From contig JAFBJZ010000660.1 in NCBI GenBank assembly GCA_016785225.1, forward strand, positions 4,401,001-4,465,000: 64,000 nt of DNA, in the 5' to 3' direction. Positions 1-13,286 of this stretch are shown in pieces (positions within the stretch are counted from its first letter, which is position 1; every line of letters begins with the position of its first letter). The notes below the pieces were generated by a model. The model saw only the letters and a program-made list of their open reading frames with translations. It had not been told where the DNA came from and ran no database searches. The position numbers were made by a program, and so were the translations under genes. Origin of the DNA: Psettodes erumei. Its lineage: Eukaryota; Chordata; Actinopteri; Pleuronectiformes; Psettodidae.

Positions 1-3000
1 TCTTTTTTTTGTTTGCTTCTGCACACACACCTCCAGTGCAAACATGTAACCAGTTCCATGGCTAAAATGACATTTGGCACAAATTTAATATCTTTACTCC
101 ACTTTATCACGAATGGTGTGACTCTGGCTTCAGGCAAAATTCTTCACAAATTAAGATAAATGCTTTTGCATAAATTATTATGGTACTATCTAAATATTGA
201 ACAAAGTGTGTCTTCTTCTGGCAGAAAACTGAACAGAGTGTCTCAGCATAGTTTCAAAGCCTATTTGAGAAAGAAAATATCTGCTGTCACCTCAACTAAT
301 TTTGTCTGTTTGAAGACAATCACTGCTGTGCAGCGGGCCAAGTAGGAATAGAAACCCCTCTAATTTAAGGCAAGATAATTAGGCGGGGAGGCTCTGAGCT
401 TTGTGTCGTAGGACCACATATTTCAAATGCATGGCAGCCACTCTGAATACAAACTGATACTGATGACTTGAGGTTACATTATTTGGAATACTGCAAAAGG
501 GACACATGCTGTTTAGTTTCTTTTGAAAAGGACAATTTCAGTAGTGCCGGCTGCTCCAAATCACAGTAGGGGACACATGAGCTATAGACTGTCACACAGG
601 TAATTCTTTACATTGTGCCTGTTGGGATCTCAATATAGAAACTGTCACTGCAGGGGTGTACTACTAATCCATCACGTGCCAAGATGTCATTCACTCTAAG
701 CTGCCCAGAGCTGTTAACTATATTTTGGATTACTGTCGAACCAATTTTTTGCTCGACTGACAAATAATTTACAGAAGACTATACCTAACAACATGTGAAT
801 GTGTGTGCAGACATTAAAAATTAATTAATCTGGGTGGGTCATGAGTGTTGAGCATTACATTAACATAATTTCAAAATACTGTTATACTTTTTATCTATCT
901 AAAAAGTCTATACACTAGCCAGCAGGGAGAAACAGCTCGCTTGGCTTTTGGTTTGCGTATACAGTGCATTAAACAAGATCAAACATGTTAATTAATGAGC
1001 TTTATATGGATTTCGATACCTTTGGACAGAGCTAGACTAGCTGTTACCTCCTGCTTCCAGTCTTTATGCTATAAAAAGCAAAACCATATCTGTAATTTGG
1101 CCAGAGTTACTTGTAAATGTAAAAAAAAACCTCTCAGAGCAACAAAAGAGAAAGATGCAGATGGTTATAGATAGTTAATAAACTAAAGAAGAAGAAAAGT
1201 ATAATGGCGGAGAGAACTGAGCACAAAGCCACGTACACTGAGAGCGGATTCAAACACACAGGACACATAATCCAACTGTGAACAGTATGCTAAAACAATG
1301 CTTTGCTCTGAGTGTTGCAGCTGTGTTGTCATATGTTGCCAGGTTATAACGCGAAGGGTAGCCACTGCTTTAGGTAATAGCAGTGGGGGGAAAGTAAGAA
1401 ACTAATGGTGCCTGCCCCCCCACCACCACCACCACCCACCCGGTGAGAGAGCCTTTGAAGTTTTTCACAGGCAGCCAGCCAGCTGACTTCAGGCAGCAGA
1501 AGCAGTCAGCCAACCCGAGGCACCCAGAGCTGCGGTGCTGCTGCAACTGCTGTGTTATTGACGCCGTATGAACATTCAACGGCAAATTAACCCCTTCCGC
1601 AACTGACACCACTGTGGGTCCACGTCAACCTTAAGGATGGCTGCTTTCAATAACCATCAGCTGAACATTTGTAGTTTGTGTGCCTTAAAGTAATTCCTGC
1701 ACAAAGTTAACCTTTAGGTAAAAAAGGACACCTTAAAGATCATCTGTCAAAAGAAAAAATGAAATATCAATTCTGTGTGCGTTTGATATGAAGAGCAATG
1801 ACTGATGATTAAGTATCCAGTATCACTGACTGATAATTACATGAAAGAAAAAATGAGCAGCCCGAGGACATCTAATTCAGTCTTGAGGTTGTTCAGGAGT
1901 AGGTTTGATGCTGATGAGATCTTCAACCATGATGTATTGATATGTGATGTGAGCGTCAGTGGGATGCATAATTGGATGGTGTCAGATGACATCAATCGAT
2001 GTTAACTTCAGCGCCAGTGTAATAATTTTTGTGCAAGCCAGATAACTGTATTTCTACTGATGGCTTCTCTAACGTTTCAGTGCTTGCAGGTGCAGAGAAA
2101 GCTTAAATCGGGTTATACTTAAAGCGTGTGATCTGCTTTTCTTGTATCTCCCTGAGGATGAGTCATACTGACTTCTGTTACACCAGAAAGAAGTCATGGA
2201 TGTAAAGTAAATGCCATTTTGATGCCAATTTAAATTTCTTAAAGACTTACCTCAAACAGTTCCATTTAATTTTCTGTTCACACAAGTTCCAATACAGAAG
2301 AATCCCATGTTCATTATGTTGTCCATAGTCCTTATTAAGAGTTCTCTGCACACTCACATGAAGTTTTTCAAGTTATTTTGTCTCTACTATTGGAGATGTT
2401 CGAATAAAGGCAAGAAATAAAAGGAATTCAAATGCAATTCAAATAGTATTCAAGGTGAAATTGTAGAGAAGGACTCTGCGGTACATATATTGCAAATTGA
2501 GGCTCATAACTTTGATTTTTTTTTTTTTAAATAATAAGTGACAACTTAAAAAATGCAAAACAGTAAGGCATAGCTGTCACATCACACATTAGAGGAAAGT
2601 GGTCACATTCATATGCTGTCATCGTTCTGAAACTGGGGCAGTCTGGGTGCATTTCAATCACTAATCTTCAACATTTTGTAAGAGGAAGCTTTAGGCTCAA
2701 ACACTAGGGTGCAGGAGCTTTTGAGATGAAGTGGTGGAAGTTTTGATTAGTGAGGGATCAGACAGGCAGAGTGCTGGTGAGAGAGTCAACAAAATATGAA
2801 GCGTGAGAAAGTTTGTGTGCTTGGTTCAAACAGCGTGGCGTCACTTGACACTATGAGCACTCACAGCGACTCACCAGACTGCAATCCAAAGAAGTCAGTT
2901 AGCCACTCTAATATAACATGTTAGCACATCTTAAAATTAAAGAAAACCTGTTGTCAGTGATATTACTCATCAGGTCTTCTGGGTGTGCTGCTGCTGCTGT

Positions 3001-3002
3001 AC
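1..3002. other. mlip intron, no exon recognised
   Basis: Noncoding AT-rich sequence downstream of the third mlip exon on the minus strand. I looked for a continuation of mlip, such as its lamin-interaction region or the SSYKAF-type motif, and found no open segment bounded by good splice sites. The rest of the gene probably lies beyond the left edge. The short open frames around 1.2-2.0 kb on both strands have no recognisable domain. Confidence 0.5.
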
Positions 3003-6000
3003 CTTATTTGGTTTTTCTGCTCCAGATCTCTCCTCCTCAGTAATAATGCTTTTAAATGGTAATTTCTGCACCACTGGCACAAATGTGAAAACAGAAGCCC
3101 TAGATGGCACTCCTATTGAAACCTGTAAAACATAGAGAACAGGAACAAATCATCCACATGCTGCAAGCTCTTAGTATTTATTTCCATCATTTCCGTATCA
3201 AGCACACTCAGTAAAACAAGTGCGCTCAGAGTATATTGACAGTGAATGATGCTTCACGCATAACAGGACCTCTGCTCTATTAAAAACACTAGTTAAAGGC
3301 ATCATGTCGAGCTCTCCATAAAAGCCCAGTTTGAGTTTCTATGCAAATCTTTTCACAGTTTAACACCAATTCAGCACATCTTGTTTCTTTCAGCCAGACA
3401 CGGTTGTGCGATCGTACACCGACACTTACGACCAACCATCACACCCACATACAGATTAGGCAGTTTAGCGTCCCGCATCTCAAAGCCTCGAAGCACCCAG
3501 TCTCAATGAGCTGCAGCTGAATCAGCTCACGTCACGCCAGTGTTACTTGTGCTATGCTGTTAGTTCTGGTGGAAATAAAATCGTACCATTTCCTTAAAAA
3601 AAAAAATTTAAAAACTCGGTAACAATTTCCGATCAGAAAATCGAATTTTTACTCAAGAAATACTTGAGAAAAGTTCAACTGACCAGTAAGAAATGTTAAA
3701 TTAGATTTTACTGGCAATTTCCTTTCTTAGACACAAAATGGACTCAACCTTTTCAAATTACAAACCCCCATAAAATGCGTGGTATTTCAGGGTTACTTAT
3801 CCAGCTGTCCTTTACTTCGTTTCAAGAAGCTTTTAATTAATGCTTACATATTATTTCATACATTTATCACTATTTTACAGCATTGGTATAATAACGATTT
3901 TTGCAGTCAATAAGAGTGTCTTACTATACGGCTTCTACAAATCATGAAATAACAAGATGCTTTTCATCGTCATCACCTTTATTATTTTTTTTCTCCATCA
4001 CTGGTGCAAGAAGCAGTTACTTACAATACAACAACGCTTGGTGGTTGGCATTAAAACATTTCTAGTCAGTGCTGCTAATGGCACTGTCAAAAAGATGCGA
4101 ACAAAATTGAACTGAAACGCTTAGTCTGACTAAACAAACATTTCCAAATAGGACATTTGACCTCTTAGAGGCATTTTAGCTCTTAAGTCCTTGGAGGGAA
4201 CATTTAGAGAGATAAAATGTCCAGTGCACTGCCGAGAGGTGACACGCTTAAAGGGCAGTTATGTAAGAAACGCACAGACCCATGAAGAAGAAGGCAAGTC
4301 TTTGCCGCACATTGACAGTCATCAAGAAGCTCTTCTCCCTGGAGAATGATCAGCAGATTGGACAGGGGTGTGGCCTTCCTGTGCTGCATTTCCACGGGGA
4401 CAAAGTTCACCGGGACACGATGGGCAGAATCCTCTTTAATGACTGCTTTGCTGAGATCCTGTCGAAAACACGTTTCACTACAAATTACCTTGATTTATGT
4501 TCCTGTATATCTGCAACAGGCGACTCACTGGGTCGAAGTGGCCAATATATGCAGCCCACGTATAAATAACACGCTCAAGTAAGATGCTCAGAGACATGCT
4601 AAGATTGATTGATAACAAGGAAGAAATGCGCCCTCCACACAAACTGGCACGAGTGACTACATGCCTGTGAAATATTAGTATGTAAATATTAAAGTTAGAT
4701 TATTAGCTTCGGTTGGCCGGTTTCCATTCAAAACAGAAGCGCGGTTCTGTAAACGTGAGCGTGCTGGATCTCCTGGGTGAAGCGGGAGAAATTACTCAAG
4801 TCGCATAATATGCTGCTAAACCGTTCTGAAGTTTAACGCATTAGCAGCTAGGCAAACTGAGGAGGCACGTAAGGCAGCCTGGCTAGCAGAGGATGCATAC
4901 GTTACATCAGGTTCAGTTAAAATCTTGACCTCCTCTTCCGCAACCGAAAGGCCTGGTCACAGAAATTAGCGGCGTGCTGCAGAGAGCGACAGGTGGTAAT
5001 TAGCTAGCAGGGTAGCCGGGCTAGCTAATGCTAACGTTACACATTCAGTACTCAAACACTGACTACAGCCGCCGACGGATTGTCCAACGTTACTTAAACA
5101 TATAACCTACCAGCGTGGTTTCCCATCCGTGTACATTTTTCTCAACAAGTCAGCAGCAGAACCATCCACGATACAAATCTGTAGGACGGGTTGAGGCCCG
5201 GTCATGTGGGCATGTCTCTAAAGCAGGAAAAAAAATGCGCAAACTCTCCTCTGACGTCACTCGCTGGGCAAATCCAAGGTTGCCAGATTCACTCCCGTTT
5301 ACCCAAGTAAATTCGACTTTGTTGTGGATACAAACAAACACGAAGTAAAGGATAAACCTGAAGGTGACAGTTTTTAAGTAAAAGCACTTAAATGGGAATT
5401 TATTGTCAAATTTAAACAAGCGATCATGGTAATAAAACTACAAGGCATGTGAAATCAGTGGGCCTTTTCTGCTGTAGCAACTTAACAATCATTACCTTTC
5501 AGCTGGATGTAATCTTTTTTTACTGCATGATTACTAAAATACGCTTTTTGAAAGAAAGAATCCAAATATTTTTTTGTCTGTAATTGGCACATTTATTGCT
5601 GAACAGATATGTGGTGTCCTCTGTAAAACTGAAAAAAGGAGTTATGTCAAACTTCTGCACTGTGGCTTCATAAAACAACCCCTGGGAAAAGCAGGTTCAA
5701 GCTGTGAAACCTCTGTGCTGTTTGCAGAGGAAGCTTATGGTGCATCCAGTTCTCAGCTTTTCCTGAGCCTGCATAACTTAGCAAGTCCTTCACAGCATTC
5801 ACACTTTTCAGTGATAGCGATAGGTCGATACTGACCAGGGGCCACCCATGCTAAAAATGTATGAAGAGTTGGGGCTGCGAATTGTAGTGGCTAAAAGCTG
5901 CACCTCCATTTCAAAAGCACAGCAACATCTCCATGTGATAATGATCTTGAAGGAATTAAACCTCAAAAAATTAACAATCTGGGGGAACATCATCCAATTA

Positions 6001-9000
6001 AAATGCTTACATCAAATTGTAAAAAGTCAATCAGCCACGCCATAGAGCATGCTGTCCATAAATGCACTGCATGCAATGCAAGGATTTCAGTTTGTTGGTG
6101 TGGTGTCACAGATTCCATGTTAGTCTTATAGTCTGGATGTATAGACATATTGTTAATTTTATTTAGCAATCAAAGCACACACTCAGATGTACTTTCACTG
6201 CTTACTAATCACACGTCTCTTCTCCACAGTGTTGTTGGTTCATCTGCAAGCTGCAAACTGTAGGGAAAGGGCATTGAAATTTCCTTCACTAATCAGTGAG
6301 GGTTACTGTGGCAGATACTTGAGACTCTATTAAAAATGAATCACGCACTCTCTGCTCGTCAGTGTAGACTGCCAAATGATTAGCATATTTGCGTGTTCGC
6401 CTTTATCTCACAGTTTCACTGCAGGCATAGGTTCAACCAGCCAGCCCAGTTCTTACATTAATAAAGATGATTGCCAAGATGTTGATAAATTAACTTTTCT
6501 CAGAACTTCCTTTCAAAATGTTTTTTGAATGCTTTATTGATTATTTGAATGTTATATTAATCTCAGACAAGCTTTTAATCCTGTGTTTTTACATTGTCCA
6601 TCAGGTAAGATGTAATCACATTTAGGTTTACAAGAGTGACTTTCCTGCACTTGAAGAAAACTTATGTTTCAAAATGTGCTGAGTTCCATTAGTATTATTA
6701 GGTTTTTTAAAAAATGTATTGCATTAAACACTTTTCTACATGCTGATAGATGTAAATTATATGCAATTAGTTTCTGATGAATACGATTTTCAAGAAACTG
6801 CCAGCAGAATGTCAGTTCCTAACTGACTGTATGTAGGAGGAAAATTTTCTGTATGGTTATTCAACAGCTGGAATACAACCACTGCTACCTTTTGCTTTTT
6901 TCTCTCTCTGTCTTCTTGGCCTTGGTAATCCAACATTATTAAATCAGTGGTTTCACTTTTACATGAGGTAAAAGTGAAACCACCGATATAATGGTTTTGA
7001 ACTAATGCTTCATTTTAAGTAGGTACGTTCAGCACACAATTTCTTGATAAGCTACGTGTTCAGATTTAGCTTAAGTAACAGCTATATAACTAGTAGTAAA
7101 TGATTTCTAAATGTGTAATTACATCTAAAATGATGTTGAGGTCTTATCAGCTCGATGGGAATACAAAAGAAAAAAGCAAATTCTAGTGAGGCGCTGGCTC
7201 ACAGGTTGACATCAAAGAACAGAGGAAAAAAGACACACACCCATAACTCTGATACAATCTCTACATTTTAAACTGTGTAGATCACGGTTTTCTGTGACTG
7301 ACGTATACCTGATTGTTCATCGGTTCTGAGGGAAATCAGCATGGACGTAGAGTCCATAAAGAGCAGAAAGCAAGGTTGTTCATAGCAGACAAAGGCCTCT
7401 GACATCAGTGTGGCCATGTGTTCAAGGATCAGCAAATACAACATAGGGAAACACAGAATGAGGTGGAACATAACTAAGTACATTCATTTCACACCCACAG
7501 TTGCTGGTTAATGTTTAAAATGAGTTTGTAAAATATGAAAAAAACAGGATGTATAAATAAAGAATAGTGAATAGACGGTACTGCATCATCAGCAGTGCAG
7601 CAGATTATATATATATCCATTTTAATGTACAGTCATTTAACACTGACATGAGCAACTCAGCCTCTATTTTGAGTAATTTTACTATTAATAGTTTTAGGTA
7701 CATTTTAAATATTCATGTTTAACATTTTTAATGTAGGGCCTTTCATTGAAATAGAGTATTTTTACAAATACGTTGTTACTGCTTTACAAATAAAGCAACT
7801 TCACTCTAAGAATCTAAAGACTTCTCCCACCACTTTCCTTAAACACATGCCACCCATGTTTTTTGTCACATGACACCTACTTTCCGAGCTGTGAGAAGGT
7901 TCACTTTTACTTTAGAGTGCAAAGATATCCCCGGTAAAGATAGTGTATCTGTAATAAGCTACGTATAAATAAACATAACAAATGCCTTGGATAAAAATAA
8001 TCACGTGCCATCTTATAAACTTGTTTATGTGTTCATGCTCTTATGTAACCTCCTTGTTTGCATGTTCTCTGTAGTCAAAGCAGAGTAAGTTTATACCGTG
8101 AGAGGTTAAAGAAGAGCATTTCCTACTTGCCGACTGGAGCCCTCTTGAATGTTTAATGGCACCGCTTGTTGCCGAGGTCATGCTGTCCTCACAGATCACA
8201 TTTCCACCTACCACTGGTTCACTGTGCTACAAGTCACCTCATGGTGTGCGTGCGCTCATCCAGTTATTCCTTGTGGCATGTCAGACTTGTCCCCAACACC
8301 AAATCCAAGCAGCACTAAATCATGCTGAAGCAGACCACCCTTGGTGGGATTCTTTAAAGGGACACTCATAAACTGTGACCAAGCAGAGAGAGAAAAACAC
8401 TTTAAGGAAACTGACAACTGAATGAATGCAAGGGATGTTACTCCTTGTGATAATGGTCATTATAGGCTCAGTATTATGAAATTATGCTCCTTTTTTGTGT
8501 TTATTCATGTTGTAAAATAGCTATAACAAACATAACCTGCTTTGAGCAGCCCTGTATAATTTCCAAACGTTTCTGAATATCAAATATTTGCACATTCTCT
8601 CTGTTTGCTACTGATGATCCTCAACACGCGAGCTATTGCTCTGCAAACTGAGGACTCAGTTTCTGCTGTGATGCTGTGCTTCACAGATGTTAAACTCTGT
8701 AACTGAGTAGTTCATGTTGGGCCACAAAAGCATAAACAGTTGGGTGTATCACTAAGTGAAGAGTTTAATTACAGACAAACACACGGCCCCTCCCTCCAGA
8801 GTAGATAGGGAAGGCAAATATAGCCCACAGCCAGCTGCTACTGAGCACACTGGATTATCTCCTCAGATTATAAACAAATGTTATGGTTACAAGTCTCATG
8901 CACGATGATTAAAAAGAAGCACATTTCAATCAATGCCTGTAATTTTCAGCAGAAAGTAACTTTAAAGGCAACGATTCCGATGATTAATGGATCATTAAGG

Positions 9001-9949
9001 TATCCAAATGATCCAGCAGTGCAGTGGTAAGAAGTTAAAAAGTGAGAGTATAAAAGTGAACATGTACCTATATACATGCAATTCTCATACATTGATAACA
9101 CTGATAATATGCATTCACATTAATTCTCATACCTAGTGTTTTTTTTGTCTGTGCAATTAGATTAATTTGAAAACAGTTTTGGTAACCATTATTCATCCCA
9201 GCGCAACAGGAAATAACATGATAGGTATCAAGTTGCGGCATTTACTGTGTCCATGTGTTTATGTGTGTAAGCCTGGGAGCGATGGGGTGTGTGTGTGTGT
9301 GTGTGTGGGGGGGGGGGTTATGAGTTGATGGATTAAAACCAAAGTCTTTAAATGGATTCATTTTCCAACAGGATTTAGCTTTGAAGTAAAATATCTCCAA
9401 ACAGAATTTAAAGCCAGAACCATTGCAACTAAGAGGTCATTGGAAAGTAAAGGCAGGTCAGTGATATTACTTCAGCGTTAGCAAACACCCAGCAAGGACC
9501 TTTTCATCTGACACATATTTAAAAGAAAAATATCTATTTTCAAACCCACTTACCTTCCCCAGACTCTTATTCAAACTGTCCATTTCTGCATCAAATGCCT
9601 CTCCATCCAGAAGCGTTATGTGTCCACTCTTCAGAAAATCTCCTACAAAAAAAGTTGATCAAGGCGGATACTCGCTGCTGTGGATGCTCTCTTTTCAGCC
9701 TGTCTCCTGAAGTTCAAAGTGCATTGCTGTTGGTGTGTGTGTATCGCCCTGCAGATTTCCTTTTATAGACACATAATAGCCACAAATAGCTTGCAGACAG
9801 CAGTCAGCCTGTTGGGCACCAGGAACAATGTTCACACTGGAGAGCTACAAGCTATAGCTCTGGGTCCCTGGCGTAAAACGCAGTTTAACTGTTGAATTTT
9901 TGAAGTTTTTTTTCAGAAATAATCTCTCACTTGTTTCATCTCCAAACAT
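3003..9949 (-). CDS. mlip: MLIP, muscular LMNA-interacting protein (5' exons only)
   Basis: Partial gene running off the left edge. Exons in transcript order: 9949-9931 (ATG, six codons plus one base), 9642-9554 and 3122-3003. Phases fit (1, then 0, then 0) and donors read GTGAGA, GTAAGT and GTACAG. The third exon encodes VFTFVPVVQKLP, close to the human MLIP segment IFTFVPTVRRLP, and the preceding exon ends in LNKSLGK, like human LNKNLEEK. From family knowledge, MLIP is a largely disordered protein that binds lamin A/C in heart and skeletal muscle. Human MLIP lies next to LRRC1 in the same relative orientation, which supports the call. The first exon is the least certain: its ATG has G at -3, but its sequence does not resemble a human start that I know. 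Confidence 0.72.
4204..4458 (-). other. Exon-like open frame inside mlip intron 2
   Basis: An 84-codon open frame follows a usable acceptor (TTTTCGACAG, exon from 4458) and ends at TAA. It is in phase 0, so it could be joined to the mlip exon at 9642-9554 as an alternative last exon. It contains NFVPVEMQHRK, faintly like the FVPV motif of the neighbouring mlip exon. The complementary strand is also open here, so the frame may be chance. I do not recognise the product. Confidence 0.2.
4740..5300. promoter_or_regulatory. Possible promoter or enhancer in mlip intron 2
   Basis: A relatively GC/CpG-rich segment in an otherwise AT-rich intron. It includes a perfect palindromic CRE (TGACGTCA, 5252-5259). 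On the minus strand there is a short ATG-to-donor stretch (5136-5111, followed by GTAGGT) that could be an alternative first exon, but it ends in phase 2 and does not join in frame to the known mlip exon. No downstream partner exon was found. Confidence 0.25.
6943..6987. repeat. Short perfect hairpin
   Basis: Inverted repeat: the arm GTGGTTTCACTTTTAC (6947-6962) is perfectly complementary to 6968-6983, with a 5-nt loop. Pairing extends three more pairs after a single mismatch. It lies within mlip intron 2. The stem is short for an animal miRNA precursor. Confidence 0.8.
9287..9317. repeat. (GT)n microsatellite followed by an 11-nt G run
   Basis: Simple repeat visible directly: ten GT units, then a G homopolymer. 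It lies in mlip intron 2, close to the 9642-9554 exon. Confidence 0.95.
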
Positions 9950-12900
9950 GACCTTAGATGTGTATCAGTAATTTTCTATGTATATATATAATATAATAAT
10001 AATAAATATAATTTTCTTGGTTGACTGGGTTCAGATCAAAAAAGAAAGGTATAGCTGTGTATTGATTGGACATCATAAGCAACATCATTCTTTCTGTATG
10101 ATGTGACAGTGACATCATTCTAACCATCATATTGCTCTGTGTGAGGAAAGAATTATAAAACTCAGATTTGAAAAGATTGGCGAAAGATTGAAAAAATTTT
10201 TTATACAACACAGATTATGTATTTTTCAACAGACAGAACAGAACACTTTTTAAAATTGATATAAATGTAGGATGTGCACTTAGCCTATAGATGATTTAAA
10301 CCCCTACAAAGCCAGCAGTGACAAATACATCTCAGCACATTTCCACACACAGCTTGAAACAAATTCATTTACTTGCTTGTTTGCCACTACATGGGCTTCT
10401 CTGTTCCTTTATCAGTGAGTGAAAGCAGACCTCTGGAGTGGATGCTAATCCTTTTAGTACACTACTTTCTTCATTCCTGTCACAGCTGTTCTTGTCTGTT
10501 TCCACCCTGCTGTCTCCCTCCCCCGTCTGTCTGCGGCAGCCACGGACAAAGACAATCACAGTAAGACAAAGCATGAACCCACACAGTCACCTCTTTCTCT
10601 TTATTTTACCTCAGGAATATTGTGATTTTGTATTCAGTACCAAAAGTGTAAATACATAAATGCTTAGATAGATAGCAACAAGTCTTAAATTTCAGCCATA
10701 AACCATTAAATTATTCTCATATAATCCTGTTTTCGCAGATTAATATCCAGTATCTGTGGAAAAGGCAGAAGGCCACAGATATATGCTTTGATTTGTGGCA
10801 TGTAACATGTAACACATACAATTAACTTTCAGCCATGAAGAAATTCACTGATACTGAAACGTTCAATTTAGTCAGATTTACTTGAACACCAGTAATTATT
10901 ACATAATGATAAATACTGAGATATTTATACAAGCCTCTCCCACAGAGAGGCAAAAATGATTGAAAGAGTCTCCACATCCTCAGAGAAATGGAATGTAACT
11001 GCAGAAAAGCAAACTAAGATGAAACGTGAATGTGAATCTATGTGAAAGCATCAAATAGTTATTGATTTGTGTCAGTTACTTAGACATTTTTTTCATATCT
11101 GTTATCTTCAGCTTCTTTCAGTGTTTGTGCACAAAAGGAGAAGACATACCAGGGCTCTGTAATGGCTGTCATTACATAGCTTTCATTGCACTTATGTTGT
11201 CTTTCCACAAACAAGAAAACACAAGTGCCCTTTAAATAAAAAAAGATGTAATGCAGTGACCCTATGAGTTGCTCTTGTAATACCTCGAGCTGAAGCTTCT
11301 GTATTGGTGCCCTTCAGGTGAAAAAACATGGAAAAAGCAACATGTAGAGTGTCCCTAAATCTAACTAATTGAAGTGTGTAAAAAACGATGAAGTACACAT
11401 GCCCTCACGTGTGAAAAACTACTGTGCTATGAGTGCTCTTTCAATGAACAAAAGACAAAGAGCCCTTTTGGTGAGCACTGAAAATAAAGCACTTTAAATG
11501 ACACCCTGTTTAGATTGTTTGCTTGTCTCTACTGCATCAGTGGAGCAATCATTCTCCAAAGGGAAGCAGATCAAGATCCAGCTTCAGAAAGAGATGTGGA
11601 TCTTCATCAGATGAGAGGGACATCCCAGACCAAAGCATTGCCAAAGCAAGGAATCTCAATAGATTTTCCCAACCTTGCCTCTCACTTCCCTAGGACTGCT
11701 CAGAAAAAGAGAATTCTCAAAATATTGATAGGTTCATGTATTTCCTACAGCCGTGTTTGAGAAATAAACATTTACAACGTTTATTGTAATTTACTGCAGA
11801 GATGACTGCTAAATGCATTTTTAAAGCAAATCTTTTTTAAGAAAGAGGTGTTGTTTTCTTCACATTCAGACTCAGCATAAGGTGGATTCTGGCATCCCTG
11901 CAAAAACATTCATCTTATTACATACAAAATAATATAACCTTCCATTGCAGGGCAAACAAAGACTTTTAAGCAGCTCCAGAACGGAAAAGAGGAAAGAAAG
12001 AGTTATTCTTACTTTGAATTAATTTCACTCCATTATTTTTCACCATCATTAATCAAATATTATTTGTGCACACACGTATGTTACATGGATATATTAGTTG
12101 CCACGTAAGAAAAAAAGTCAGTCCAGTTGTTGAGCAATACACAATGGAGTCACAGTTTTATTTCCAAGTCATCCAAACCCATGCTCATCCTCCTCCAATC
12201 CTCCCAATCATTTACATGACTGCCTCTTGAGACAGATGAAGACTTGTATTCACAATATGAGCATGACCTTCCGGTAATTAACTCTGAATTGAATATTGCA
12301 CAGTGGATGTGGTTTTCAACACTTTGTGTCCCCAGAAGATTATCACCCAGCAGATAGACATCACTGTGCAGCACCACTGTCAAAACAAGTTGTGATATCA
12401 TTTTTTTAAAGTTTCAAACCAACACCTTTCTGACACACTGCTAACAAAAACTGATTGAAGCTAGTTTTTTTATGTGATTGTGTTCAGTATAAACAACAAT
12501 ATGGATTTGTCCTGCCACTCAACAACAAGAAGTGTCTTAAATCAAGATATTTGCACTTTATTAAGGAAGTGTACACTGAATAATCGCCTCTTGTTTCTGT
12601 TCGAATATGAGAGCTGTGAAATAATAGAAGACAGGTATTGACATCTATATTGGACATTCTAGGCTTTTGATGCAAAGCTCCTCCAGCATTTCTTTTCCCC
12701 AGAAATATTTCGTGTATGATCTTGTGAGTCTGAATTTAGCTCATATTGCAGGTGTGTGAAGCAGAGTTAAGACTGTCTCCTGACTCTGCAGGACTCAAAC
12801 TCCCCACTGTGCACTCTCTTCAACCATGTGGCATTTTATCTCAGTAGAGTCTATCATAAAAAGTTTGAAGGCTTCACATTGTCATGGGCATTTACCAGCA

Positions 12901-13286
12901 CAACGCAACTTACAGTGCAGTGATGTGAAGTAGAGGTAGCCAGCAGCATTCATTGTTTAATTGACTGTATTTAACATTATGTCATGTCATTTGATCATTA
13001 GAGAACAGTCTGTTCATGCTTCACTATTCAGTGCAGTTGCACAGGCAAAACTCTCTTGGTTTTAGTAATAAAAAATAAAGTCGTAAACTACCCCATTCTT
13101 GCAAATACTATTAGCAGCAGTTCAGCCTGACAGACAAAAAGCTTTGAAATAACAGTAAAAAAAAAAAAAAAACACATTCAATTGGTTTGTTTCACACTAA
13201 CCTTACCCTACAATACTTCAGTACCTATAAAACAAGAATCTGGGTAAACAGTCCGTGTCCTTCATGTACGTACCCCGACGCAGCGG
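9950..13286. other. mlip upstream region and lrrc1 long-form 3' UTR
   Basis: No coding exon is recognised. The right-hand part would be the 3' UTR of the lrrc1 long transcript, which stops at 13287. An AATAAA on the minus strand (12557-12562) is a candidate poly(A) signal about 0.7 kb after that stop. The left-hand part is upstream of the mlip first exon. The remaining open frames are short and unrecognised. Confidence 0.45.

Noticed and set aside
6947..6983. Hairpin considered as a microRNA precursor
   Set aside because: The stem of about 16-20 bp with a 5-nt loop is too short for a typical animal pre-miRNA.
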